A DNA stretch of 64,000 nucleotides from JAPLUA01 sp964625855 (GTDB taxonomy: Bacteria; Verrucomicrobiota; Verrucomicrobiia; Limisphaerales; UBA8199): the NCBI GenBank assembly GCA_964625855.1, contig CAZVFC010000003.1, forward strand, positions 186,001 through 250,000, written 5' to 3'. This document shows positions 42,334-51,500 of this stretch, piece after piece. The number at the start of each line of letters is the position of its first letter. Within the stretch, counting starts at the first letter, position 1. The translations under genes and the position numbers were made by a program. Under the pieces are notes generated by a model. The model saw only the letters and a program-made list of their open reading frames with translations. It was not told where the DNA came from and did no database searches.

Positions 42334-44654
42334 TCGTAGATGTCGTAGAGGATGTCGTTGTAGATGAACTGGACATTTTGACCGAGGGCGAGCCAGGGCA
42401 GCACCTTGGAGTGCTTCGCCATCAGGTCGAAGTATTCCGGCGAGCCGAACTGGATGCGCACCCGTTTGGCGTTCGGCTGTTTCTGGACGGCGGAATCAAT
42501 CCACTGCTTGTCATTCTGGAAGAAGTTCTTCCCGGCGACGAACTGCGCCTGCTGAGCGTACTGCAACAAGCGTTCTTTGTTGCGATTGGCCGGCGTGGCT
42601 TCAGACCCGACGGCTGAGCCAGCGGGCAAGCCGAGCGCCTTGCTCGCTTCGAGAGCGCCGGCGCTGGCTGCGGGCGCGGCGGCCACCGCGTCCTTCAGAG
42701 CGATGCCATACCGCGCACCCGCCACGGCCCGGTCTCCGGAACGGTCCATTTTGTACTCTTCCCAGGCCTGCCTCGCCTCCCGGCGCGCGCCACCGTCGGC
42801 GTCAAAGCTTTGGAGTGAGCGCATCGGCGCTGGCACATTCCGTTGGGCTTCGTCTTCCAAAATCAGGTAAGCGGTGTAGGGCGTTACGATGCAGTACTTG
42901 CGCGCCAGATCGGTTACCTCCTCGCGCAGTTCGGCGTTCTCACCGTGCAGGCGGATTTCGTCCAGCAGGTAGCCGACGCGCCGGGTGGCCCATAGGCGCG
43001 GGATGAATTCATTCTCGGTGCTCTCACCGGGAAACCTCACTTCGTAGGTGAGCTTCTTCTCGGTGCCGTTGACCGTCCCTTCGACGATCACCGCCGAATC
43101 CCCCTTGCCCGAGTAGCGGCCCACCAGCACCAGTTGCTCCCCCTTGAACAGGTCCGGCAGCGGCGACGGATATAGCTTCGTGGCACGGATATCGCCGGTG
43201 AACTTGAGCGTCGGATTCGCCAGGACCGGCTCTTTGATCTTCGAGAAGAAGGTCGAGACCTTTACCTCGAGGTCCTCCTCGGGGAGCACGTATTGGCTGA
43301 CGGCGCGGGTGTCCTCGGTGATCCGGTCGAGGAGGTGCGTGTTCACGTCCGTGCCAATGCCAAAGCAGAAGACGCGCGTGTGGCCTTCGGAGGCTTTTTT
43401 GACACCCGTCACAATCTGGTCCTCGTCCGTCGTGCCGATCGTGGGGCGGCCATCCGTGAGGAAGATCACGACGAACGGGCGGTCGCCCTGGCTCGGTCGC
43501 AGCGCCAGTGCCTTGCGCAAGGCGTCGTCAATCGCCGTGCCGCCGATGGGCCGCAGGTCTTTGATGAAGTCTTCGGCCTTGGTCCGGTTGGCTTTGGTGG
43601 CCTCAACCAGCTTGTCGAAAAGCGGCTCGACCTCGGTCGAGAACCGGATGAGCTCAAAGCGGTCGCCGTCATTCAGGTTCTCGACGCAGAATTGCAGCGC
43701 CTTCTTGGCCTGGTCCAGCTTCTTGCCCGCCATCGAGCCCGAGGTGTCCAGCACGAAGGCCACGTCCTTCATCACCACCTGTCGCTCCTTTACATCCACC
43801 CCCGGCGAAGCAAGCAGCAGGAAATAGCCGTCCTCGCCGCCCGTGCGGTGGGTCAGCAGGTTGACGCCGATCTCGTCTTTCTCCGGCGCGAAGTAGAGCG
43901 CGAAGTCGGTGTCCGGCTGGACGTCGCTCGCCTCGTAGCCGGCGGTGGCCCGGTTGGCGCCATTGCGCTTGACCTCCACCGCGTGGCTCGGCGAGTAGAT
44001 GGACTTGAGCGGCCGCTTGCTCTCTAAGTCCACCTTCACGCTGACGTTCTTGACCGGCTTGGCGGAGAACTTCTCAGTGTTCAGCGGCAGTACGTAGCTG
44101 ACGAGGCCGTCGTCCGCCTTGAGCAGTTCGGTGTAAGAAAGGGTGATGCGTTTCTTGCTGTTCGGCTCGATGGGAAAGATGCGGACCTTGAACACGTCGC
44201 GCCCGGCATATTCAAGCAGCGCGGGGTCTTTGAGCTTGCGGACGATGTCCTCGTATATCCGGCGGGCTTTGTCGGCCGGGAGCAGCTCGGCTTCGACCTG
44301 CTTGCCGTCAATTTCCATAGTAAACTTGTTGATGTGCGCGCCTTTCGGGATGGGGAACACGAACGTGCCTTCCAACCGGGCCGGGTTGGGATTGTAGAAC
44401 TCCTGGTCCACCGCCGTGACGGCCACCTGGTCGGTGATGCGCGTGTTGACCTTGACGTAATTCACCTCCATCGGCGCAAAGATGTGCGGGCGGGGCGGCG
44501 GGAATGGCCGTGGCGGCCGCGGGGGGATGGGATGGGGCGGGATTGGCCCCGGCCACCAACGAGCGTCTTCGACAATGATCAAGCCCGCCGCGAACGCAGG
44601 GGTGACCGTCCAAAACAAAGCAAGCAACACCGCCAATAATGTCCACCGTTTCAT
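42330..44654 (-). CDS. Exported VIT- and VWA-domain protein (inter-alpha-trypsin inhibitor-like)
   Basis: This 774-residue protein has a signal peptide (WTLLAVLLALFWTVTPAFA), a proline-rich segment (PPHPIPPRPPRPFPPPRP), a VIT domain (about 60-190, VNTRITDQVAVTAVDQEFYN, FVFPIPKGAHINKFTMEIDG) and a VWA domain (about 295-470) with the MIDAS motif DTSGSM and FLTDGRPTIGTTDEDQI. A C-terminal part (about 480-774) has no named domain but contains a Gly-rich, Ala-rich linker and a final IQFGSPEYFDLMAKHSKVLP block. The VIT+VWA pair is the core of eukaryotic ITIH proteins and of similar bacterial surface proteins. It precedes the VWA gene with a 4-base overlap. Confidence 0.92.
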   Translation of the reverse strand: MKRWTLLAVLLALFWTVTPAFAAGLIIVEDARWWPGPIPPHPIPPRPPRPFPPPRPHIFAPMEVNYVKVNTRITDQVAVTAVDQEFYNPNPARLEGTFVFPIPKGAHINKFTMEIDGKQVEAELLPADKARRIYEDIVRKLKDPALLEYAGRDVFKVRIFPIEPNSKKRITLSYTELLKADDGLVSYVLPLNTEKFSAKPVKNVSVKVDLESKRPLKSIYSPSHAVEVKRNGANRATAGYEASDVQPDTDFALYFAPEKDEIGVNLLTHRTGGEDGYFLLLASPGVDVKERQVVMKDVAFVLDTSGSMAGKKLDQAKKALQFCVENLNDGDRFELIRFSTEVEPLFDKLVEATKANRTKAEDFIKDLRPIGGTAIDDALRKALALRPSQGDRPFVVIFLTDGRPTIGTTDEDQIVTGVKKASEGHTRVFCFGIGTDVNTHLLDRITEDTRAVSQYVLPEEDLEVKVSTFFSKIKEPVLANPTLKFTGDIRATKLYPSPLPDLFKGEQLVLVGRYSGKGDSAVIVEGTVNGTEKKLTYEVRFPGESTENEFIPRLWATRRVGYLLDEIRLHGENAELREEVTDLARKYCIVTPYTAYLILEDEAQRNVPAPMRSLQSFDADGGARREARQAWEEYKMDRSGDRAVAGARYGIALKDAVAAAPAASAGALEASKALGLPAGSAVGSEATPANRNKERLLQYAQQAQFVAGKNFFQNDKQWIDSAVQKQPNAKRVRIQFGSPEYFDLMAKHSKVLPWLALGQNVQFIYNDILYDIYE

Positions 44655-44725
44655 ACCAAGTTAGACGGGAGCGGACGGGGAATGCTCCTGGCAAAAAGCG
44701 AAGGGTGGTGAGGTTGCCGGTGGTC

Positions 44726-44863
44726 GGGGGGCGGATGCAACAGGAGCCAGACGACATAGCCAGCGCCCTGCTCGTCTCGGCTCAGTCATTCTTCTGCTCT
44801 CTTACCGTTGGTCGGCTCAGCGCCTGCCACCTGCCCGTTTCCGCCCCGGCCCCCTTGGACACA
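44726..44863. repeat. Duplicated block, copy A1
   Basis: This 138-base block has the same length and nearly the same sequence as 57207-57344 (for example CAGCGCCCTGCTCGTCTCGG in both). Read on the minus strand both copies encode GGNGQVAGAEPTNGKRAEE followed by a stop, then RDEQGA(G/E)YVVWLL in the same frame. It belongs to the duplicated 3' flank of the Spy-like genes. Together with copy A2 it fills the gap between the VIT/VWA gene and the Spy-like gene. Confidence 0.85.
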
Positions 44864-44932
44864 GCGGCGCCAGCGTTACGAACTGTATGTTTCTGTGCTG
44901 GTGATGAAGGAGGTGGAGCGGGGTTCAGCCTT

Positions 44933-45466
44933 CGCCCAAAGCCACTGGTCTCGGTGAAGCGGCACACGGCAGCCACGCCACGGAATGCCCACCGGGAGTG
45001 TCAATGGTGAGGACACCGGCATGGAGTTCTGCCCTCCTTCCGTTGTTCGCGACCTACTTGGGCGTCGCCTGTTGGGCCGGCTGCGGGTGAGGTTGCGGCG
45101 CTTGCGTGGCGCCGGTTTGCCACTTGGGCAGACTCTGTTGCCCTCCGGCGGCTAGGGGTGCGAGCGAGAGGGAACCGGCCTTGCCGGCGGGTGGTCCTTC
45201 CCGCTGGACGAATGGTCTCTGCCCAAGCCGGGTGTTCTGCCATTTCTCGGCCTGCTCGGGGGTCAGGAGCGCCTTGATTTTGGCGTCGGTGCCTTGCTGG
45301 ATTTCCCTCAGCTTCGCCACTCGCTCTTTGCGGGAAAGCGACGTTTCCCGCCGCAGCGCCTCCAGCTTCTTCTGCTGCTCCTTGAACACCGGCTCCAGCT
45401 TCCTGGCTTGCTCGTCGCTCAAGGCAAGAGAGTCCTGCATCAGTTGCAGCGGATTCAATCTGCCTC
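44933..45466. repeat. Duplicated block, copy A2
   Basis: These 534 bases match 57515-58048 without an insertion or deletion that I could find. The block covers the C-terminal 137 codons of the Spy-like gene and about 120 bases of its 3' flank. Behind the stop codons both copies go on in the same frame with AELHAGVLTIDTPGG, so the flank may be a former coding sequence. Confidence 0.85.
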
Positions 45467-45737
45467 TTTGGTCACGCTGCGCCTGCATGGGGCGCACCAT
45501 CCTGTCACCTGCTGTATGCTCGCTACCCTCCGTTTGACCGGGTTGCGCCTGAACGGGGCGCGCAGGGGGCTCGTTTGCAGGCTGCACAGCGACCTCGGGT
45601 GAAGCATTGGCCGTAAGGGCCGGCTTTGGAGCCACGGGCGGGACAGCCTTGCTGCGCCACCGGAGCACAACCACTCCGATGACGACCACCGCCAAGGCGA
45701 TGAACAGACTCACAGCAGCTCGTTGGCGCGACTTCAT
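45054..45737 (-). CDS. Membrane-anchored Spy/LTxxQ-like protein, copy A
   Basis: This 227-residue protein has one N-terminal membrane helix (residues 9-26, SLFIALAVVVIGVVVLRW), a Pro/Gln-rich linker, and a helical domain at about 90-170: RLNPLQLMQDSLALSDEQAR, KLEPVFKEQQKKLEALRRET, IKALLTPEQAEKWQNTRLGQ. The LTPEQxxK(W) motif and the amphipathic helices resemble periplasmic Spy/CpxP-type proteins, which act as chaperones or stress sensors. The end is Gln/Pro-rich (TGATQAPQPHPQPAQQATPK). It is paralogous to the protein encoded at 57636-58322, and the C-terminal halves are almost identical in DNA, while the N-terminal halves differ strongly. It is the last gene of the first giant-protein block. 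Confidence 0.75.
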   Translation of the reverse strand: MKSRQRAAVSLFIALAVVVIGVVVLRWRSKAVPPVAPKPALTANASPEVAVQPANEPPARPVQAQPGQTEGSEHTAGDRMVRPMQAQRDQRGRLNPLQLMQDSLALSDEQARKLEPVFKEQQKKLEALRRETSLSRKERVAKLREIQQGTDAKIKALLTPEQAEKWQNTRLGQRPFVQREGPPAGKAGSLSLAPLAAGGQQSLPKWQTGATQAPQPHPQPAQQATPK

Positions 45738-45899
45738 AAGGTGCTGACGCTCATTTAATCTCCGCTCGGCGGCTGCGACGCCTCTACGCGGCGGCCGCTC
45801 GCAGGTCCCCGTGATTCGTCAGGTCGTAAACCGCGCCGGTGATGCTGGCGGGGCAGTCCGGACGGCACGGCAAGGAGCAAGCTATCCGGGCCACGAGGG

Positions 45900-46685
45900 T
45901 CAATGGTGAGGAGTGGCAGGCTCATTCGTTTGCGAGAGGAGGAAAGGCAGATTAGTAAAAACCACCGGGGCGCGGAGAATGTACTTGGGGTCTTCGACCC
46001 GCAATTGCAGCAGGATCTTGTCGGGAGTAAAGACCCTAACCCCGGCAGGGACATCCGCAACGCGGCCAGCCCTGGGGTTGCGTTTGCGCCACGAGACGTA
46101 GTAAACGGGCACAAACTTCCCCTGGGGCGGATGAACGTAGTCCCTGTCGGGCTGAACGAACACCGAGCAATCGCGGTTCAGCGCCACAACATCCATGGAA
46201 GCTGCCGCCAGCCATTGGGCGGCCAACTGGTAAGCCTGGTTGGTATCCATCCGGCTCAGTGGCCAGGTGTAGAGCCGTTGGTACCGCCGGCAATCCGCGT
46301 CCTGGTGGGTTCCTTCCAGGTAGCAGAACTTGTTGCCTTGGGAAACGTAGTAAGTGTAGTTGCTGGTGGTAACATTCCCAATGGCCTTCTTGACGTGGGC
46401 ATAACCGAACGAACTGATGAACCGACCTACCAAATCGGTCTCCGTGATGGGGAGCTTCTCCGGCAGCCGTAATTCCGCTGCGACCCGGTTGGCTTCCCGG
46501 AGCACCATACGAAAGGCCTCGTCGTGGTAGGCTTTGGTGGTGAACATCAGAGCAGGGGTATATTTCCCGTCCGGCCCGATGGGGCTGGGCACGCCCGGCG
46601 GGAGGCTGTCCGCCGCCGAGGCAAGTGAAATAGCGGTGAGGGATAGGAGCGGCAACCGCCAAAGCGATGAGCGGCGAGCGGCCAT
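45900..46685 (-). CDS. Exported protein of unknown function
   Basis: Started at the ATG at 46685 the protein has 261 residues (MAARRSSLWRLPLLSLTAIS, a signal peptide ending near SASA); the open frame is longer upstream, but there it only crosses the HEAT gene. The mature part contains TTKAYHDEAFRMVLREANRV, ETDLVGRFISSFGYAHVKKA and VYYVSWRKRN plus about 40 residues of beta strands toward the C-terminus. I recognise no domain. The gene follows the HEAT-protein gene after 22 bases, and both proteins start with the same MAA(S/R)R leader type, which suggests an origin from the same block. It may assist the giant protein. Confidence 0.6.
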   Translation of the reverse strand: MAARRSSLWRLPLLSLTAISLASAADSLPPGVPSPIGPDGKYTPALMFTTKAYHDEAFRMVLREANRVAAELRLPEKLPITETDLVGRFISSFGYAHVKKAIGNVTTSNYTYYVSQGNKFCYLEGTHQDADCRRYQRLYTWPLSRMDTNQAYQLAAQWLAAASMDVVALNRDCSVFVQPDRDYVHPPQGKFVPVYYVSWRKRNPRAGRVADVPAGVRVFTPDKILLQLRVEDPKYILRAPVVFTNLPFLLSQTNEPATPHH

Positions 46686-46707
46686 AAGGAGTTTCTGGGA
46701 GGGGGCT

Positions 46708-47655
46708 TTAATGGGGAGGGGAGTTGGTGAAGAAGTCGGAAGTGATTCCATGCAGTGTGCTCGTGCCGTGAGGGCGAACCCACTGCTCCCCGACCAACTC
46801 CCAGCCGCCCATGTGGCGCAGGGCGTTGGTGGCCATGTCCCGAATCTCGCGGTCTGAGTCGCGCATGGCCGCGCGAAAGAGGGGGACCACGGCAGGGGTG
46901 ATCCTGGGGTCCTCGCCCTCAAATATGAACAGGCACCCGAGAGCCGCCAACCGGGTCTGAGCGGAGGAAGACTGCAAGGCATTGGTGAGGGCCAGCACGG
47001 CTACGGCTGGAGCGACTGCTATCAGAGCTCGCTGTGCTGGCCCGGCTACGGAAAAATCAGTGTTGGTATCGCTCAGGCACTTTATGAGCACGGGCACGAT
47101 CTGCACCCCCTCTGGCTTGCGGGCAAAATACTCCAGCGCATAGACGGCCCAATAGCGGGTCCAAGGCGGGCCGTTGGTCGCCAGGGAGAGTAAACTCGGA
47201 ATGGCTTCCGGCCCGATGCCAGTGAGAGCAACAGCGCAGCGCTCGGCCCGCTTAGGGCGGGACGAGGTGCGGGCGAGCCGGGTAAGCTCCGGAATGGCCG
47301 GGCGCGCCACAGCGCCCAGGGCTGCAAAGCCGCCGGGTGTGCTGTCGGCACGTTCCTCCGTGCTGAGCGTGTGCCTGTGCCAGCGCGGCGCCGCCTCCCC
47401 GGTCTCCCTCGATTGCTCCGAGGGAGACCACTCGTAGCTGATCCACTTGAGGAGCGTAGGGATGGCATTGGTTCCCATGGCACGGATGGCTTCCCTCGGT
47501 GGGTCGGGGGCGCCGACGACCGTGACTCCTGAACTAGCGTATTGGTCGGCAAGCCAATCGGACAGCAGGCGCCCATTGTAACTGGGTTCCGGGTCGGCAG
47601 CGACGGCGGCCAACGCTAACATCGGCAGCCAAAGAAGCGGGCGCGAAGCGGCCAT
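46708..47655 (-). CDS. Exported HEAT-repeat protein
   Basis: Using the ATG at 47655 the protein has 315 residues starting MAASRPLLWLPMLALAAVAA (signal peptide); a TTG three codons upstream would overlap the previous stop as TTGA. The remaining part is a row of HEAT-type helix pairs: AIRAMGTNAIPTLLKWISYE, ALGAVARPAIPELTRLARTS, CAVALTGIGPEAIPSLLSLA, AVYALEYFARKPEGVQIVPV, LAALGCLFIFEGEDPRITPA, IRDMATNALRHMGG. Such an array is normally a scaffold for protein contacts. It lies in one operon with the giant protein and its partners; the target is not known. Confidence 0.75.
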   Translation of the reverse strand: MAASRPLLWLPMLALAAVAADPEPSYNGRLLSDWLADQYASSGVTVVGAPDPPREAIRAMGTNAIPTLLKWISYEWSPSEQSRETGEAAPRWHRHTLSTEERADSTPGGFAALGAVARPAIPELTRLARTSSRPKRAERCAVALTGIGPEAIPSLLSLATNGPPWTRYWAVYALEYFARKPEGVQIVPVLIKCLSDTNTDFSVAGPAQRALIAVAPAVAVLALTNALQSSSAQTRLAALGCLFIFEGEDPRITPAVVPLFRAAMRDSDREIRDMATNALRHMGGWELVGEQWVRPHGTSTLHGITSDFFTNSPPH

Positions 47656-47660
47656 AGGCG

Positions 47661-48578
47661 TCAAAAGGAAGCTTTGCCCCCAATCTTGCTGAATCTGGAC
47701 CTGGCTGGCGGGTTACGGGCTTTGTCCCTGGGATAGACGACTTGAAAGATTCCCTCGAACGAATCGCCGTTGAACCTCTTGCCGTGTTCGTCAGCCAAGT
47801 TCCAATCCAAATCAATCATGCCGTTTGTGGTGCTGCCGGTGATCGTCTTAATGTGCTTGCCCTTGACCGTTTTCAATTCAATGCGGTAGGTGGCGCTTTC
47901 TTCCCGCAGTTTGGCCTGGAGTATGGCCCCGGACGAATCAAACAGGTTTGCCCCTTCAAAGAACATGCAGACATTACTGGAATAGAAAGGCAGGGCGGGG
48001 CCTACGACGCTTAAGGTATTGGGCCATACTCTCGTCAGCGGGCTCCCATAAACTAATTGGGCTCGAATGTTGTGTTTGCCGGGCGGATCGTAATTGATGC
48101 TCCACCACAGAAGACAATGGCCGTTTGTGGCGCGTTCATAGCCCGCAAACCGGCAGACGACGAACTCGCCGTCTGAGTTAAGCCCTCCCAAGATCAAACT
48201 GCCTGAATTAGTCATTACATCGTAGCTGATTGGCAATTCAAACCGGACTATGCCCCAATCATCTGCTGGGGAAAGCTGTTTCAGGGTCAGCAATTCGGAA
48301 AGCGTGAGCCCACTGGTATTCAGCAAGGTCTTGGTCTGGAGCCATTGGCTGATGGACAACCCTTGAAAGCTCGGTTCTGTCTTGTTCGAATCACAAGTGT
48401 AGGAAACGGCCTCGGGTGCCCAGGGCGCGACCACCACAGGCCGGTCGGTCACCGCATTTGAGTCGGCACCGCAGGCTACCGGTCCCCAGAGATTGAGGAA
48501 GCCGCAGGCGCAAAGCGGCACACCGTGCCTCATGAGTAGCGTGGGCGATAACCGGGATCGTGAATGGCTGTCTTTCAT
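47661..48578 (-). CDS. Exported stand-alone copy of a domain of the giant protein
   Basis: This 305-residue protein has a leader with a possible lipoprotein-like site (LWGPVACGADS; alternative ATG at 48533). Its middle and C-terminal part parallels the region just before the protease-like domain of the giant protein encoded upstream: GLNSDGEFVVCRFAG, CLLWWSINYDPPGKH (versus LLSWNSTYEPPGLH), LPFYSSNVCMFFEGANLFDS (versus APFYSDNVCRFFESDALFDQ), and ITGSTTNGMIDLDWNLADEH (versus IGPNSTSSGMIQEDWEDL). It lacks LamG, Ig-like and protease-like parts. It starts 15 bases behind the stop of the giant gene. A role as decoy, partner or inhibitor of the giant protein is open. Confidence 0.65.
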   Translation of the reverse strand: MKDSHSRSRLSPTLLMRHGVPLCACGFLNLWGPVACGADSNAVTDRPVVVAPWAPEAVSYTCDSNKTEPSFQGLSISQWLQTKTLLNTSGLTLSELLTLKQLSPADDWGIVRFELPISYDVMTNSGSLILGGLNSDGEFVVCRFAGYERATNGHCLLWWSINYDPPGKHNIRAQLVYGSPLTRVWPNTLSVVGPALPFYSSNVCMFFEGANLFDSSGAILQAKLREESATYRIELKTVKGKHIKTITGSTTNGMIDLDWNLADEHGKRFNGDSFEGIFQVVYPRDKARNPPARSRFSKIGGKASF

Positions 48579-48593
48579 AAACCAGCTTGTAGC

Positions 48594-51500
48594 TTACTGG
48601 ATGTTGTGGGGCGGAAGGTAGTGTCCGTCCTGGTCACGCACCAGCCCGGATCTGGTCAGGCCGGAGTGTCCCACGATGTATATTGGGCTTGGGTAGGAGT
48701 TGATGACTATGAAACTGGGATTGGCGAACGGTGGTCCGATAGTGAACCTTTTTATACTGGGGACTGGCAGGGGATACGGGACAGCGGTTGGGTCGGAGGC
48801 GAGGTTGATGCACTGGTACAAAGTGGCCCCGTTCATCCAGGCCAAATAGAAACCGCATAATGTGGCTGTGTAAGCGCTTTCGGCGGCCCTGGTCTTATTC
48901 AGATCCAGATTGCCGTTTGTATCATACATTTCAGATAAGCAGCCCGTCTTTCCGTGTGCCCAGCCGACAAACGCCTGCGGGCCCAATTTCTCCCGGCCTG
49001 CCTGGTCGCCTGGCCTGAGCGACATGATGCCGAAAGCGTCCCTCCATTGATTATCCGAGGCCGTGTCGCAGGCGTCGAGAAACACAAAGCGGTAAGGCTT
49101 GGCCGGGATTGGCCCGCCTTGCGTATGGAAGTGGTTGCCCAGACGCGCTGCCACTTCGTCCGCTCTTATGTAAACGTCGCCCATAGCGTTGCCCAGCCAG
49201 TTGGGAGTTCCATGTCCGTAGCAGTAAAGATTCTTGGTCTCGCCATCCGTCAGACTGGGATACAGAGAGCCGGTGATGGTTGTCATGGACGTGACGTATC
49301 CAGGATACCCCCAAATATCGCCCGGCCAAGTAAAGCGGTCAAAGGAGGATGCATAAGACGACCAGGGCCAGCCCGGTTGGGTAAGAAGATCTACGACGCC
49401 CTGCATTCCGACCCAGACGGGTCCGTGATAGAAGGAATCAAGCAGCGCAAAGGTCATCGGAGTGTACATGTAGGCCACGTCAAAGCCATTGCCTTGCTCG
49501 GTGGCGATGATCTCGCCGTGGCGCTTGGTAGGGGTGCCGTGGGCAATGGGCGTGCCAGCTTCGTCCAGGAGGGTGATGTCGAATACGGCGTCGAAGGCCG
49601 AGCCAGCAAATGGACTGGGACCCTGATCGCAGGTCAAATCCTCCCAATCTTCCTGGATCATTCCGCTGGAGGTGGAGTTAGGCCCGATGGTCTTGAGCAG
49701 CGTGGGCGGGGTGGTAGAGGGATCGTAGAGTCGGATGGAGTAGTTGGCATTCAGGACGGGCAGTTGAGCGTCGAGATATGCCCCGCTCTGGTCAAACAGC
49801 GCATCGCTCTCGAAGAACCGGCACACGTTGTCGGAGTAAAACGGCGCGAGGGGTCCAAGGCCCAAAACTGTGGCGTTGTGCAGGCCCGCGCCGTTCAACG
49901 TCAGCCGTGCCTGGAGGAAGTGCAAGCCCGGAGGCTCGTAGGTACTGTTCCAGCTCAAAAGAGCGTCGTCTCCCTCCGCGGCGCGAGTGCAGTCCTGCAG
50001 GGTGACATCAAACCCATCCAGGTTGAGGTTCAAGACACCGATACTCGCTAAGAGGTCGTAGCTCAGAGCGACGAATTGCCCGCCAATCTCTCGGCCCACT
50101 TTGAAGCCCACGATGTCCGGCTCCTGGCCGGTAGTGATCTGGGTTAGCGTGATCGGATTACTTGTGTCCAAGGGCTGCAGGTTCAGTGCCTTCTTGATGC
50201 GCCCGACAAGTCCGTTTCCAGAGAGGTCAACGTCGTCATACAAGGCACTTACAGTGTCGTGAACCCCAGCGTCAGTATAGTCGGTCTTCCAGTCGGTCTC
50301 AGTGCCCGCGTGCAGGCGTTGGCCCGTGCCATCCCGGTCGCCATCCCCATGCCAGTTTTCCACATAATCCGGGATGCCGTCATTGTCGTAGTCCTGCGCC
50401 TGGCGGCTGGTCATGCTCATCGTCGCGACGTAATGTAGTCCGATATCCACGCGCGTGCTACCCTCCTCCTTTGTCTGAGGGTCAGCGCTGGTCGTGTAGT
50501 GGAAAAGCCCCACGCCAGCAGGCGAGCAACTCCCTGCCCCGGCAAGCGGCGAGGTCTGGCCAGGATGCCATTCGTTCGGAAGGTAGAAGTTGCCCAGCGG
50601 CCCGGGCTCGTAGGGCGGCCGCTCGGTCAGCGCCAGTTCATGCGCGCCGCCGTAGGTGCCGTCGGTATATCCATCGCCCGTGGTCGTCGGCACCAAGTGC
50701 GCTAGCTGGCCCGCGTCGAGTTCCTCCGGCTCACAGGGCCGGTAGGCGTTGTAGTCGTAGTCCAGCGGCTGGTATTGGTCCTGCGCGAATACCGTCTTGT
50801 CGAAGAGGTTGTTCTCGAAGACCCAGTTGCCACTGGAGGCCTTGATCGGTTCCAAGGCAAGCCATCCTCCGCGGAAGGTGTTGTTGGTGGCCGTGAGGCG
50901 GAGGTCAATGGTAGGATTTGGATACGGCCCGCCCCAGTACGCCGGGCCAGTGTCTGGATCCAAATTGATATTCACGCGGTCAAACAGATTATTGACAAGG
51001 GAGACGGAGCTGGGGACAGCCGGTCCCCCATAGGGTAGCCACTCGGAGGGCCACCAGGGTTGGGCAACCGGGGCAATACCGCCGTAGGTGTCCGGCTCGC
51101 CTAGATTGACCCAGCCGCCGTGAAGCGCGCAGTCGCGCATTTGCAGAGACATGGCGGACGTTAGGGAAGTCTCGGGCAAGAAGAACCCGTTGTTGAGGCA
51201 GCCGATGGCCTGCCCGCTCCAGAAATGGTGGGATCGTGAGCCGGCGGTGAGGAAGAGGTTTGAGAAGCGGAAGTTCAACACCGGCGGCGGGTCGCCGGTG
51301 GGGTTGCAGTCGGCATACGTGTTGGGATCCCCGACCACCGCAGGCCAGTAGTCCGGAACGAAGGACACCAGGAACCCGGGGAACCACATGTACGGGAAGG
51401 GTCCTTCCTGGACGGTCCAAACGGGCGCGAAGGTAATCGGATGGTCAGGCGTGCCCTGACTCGTGAACGAAGCTCCTTGGCAAACGACCACACCCGCGAA

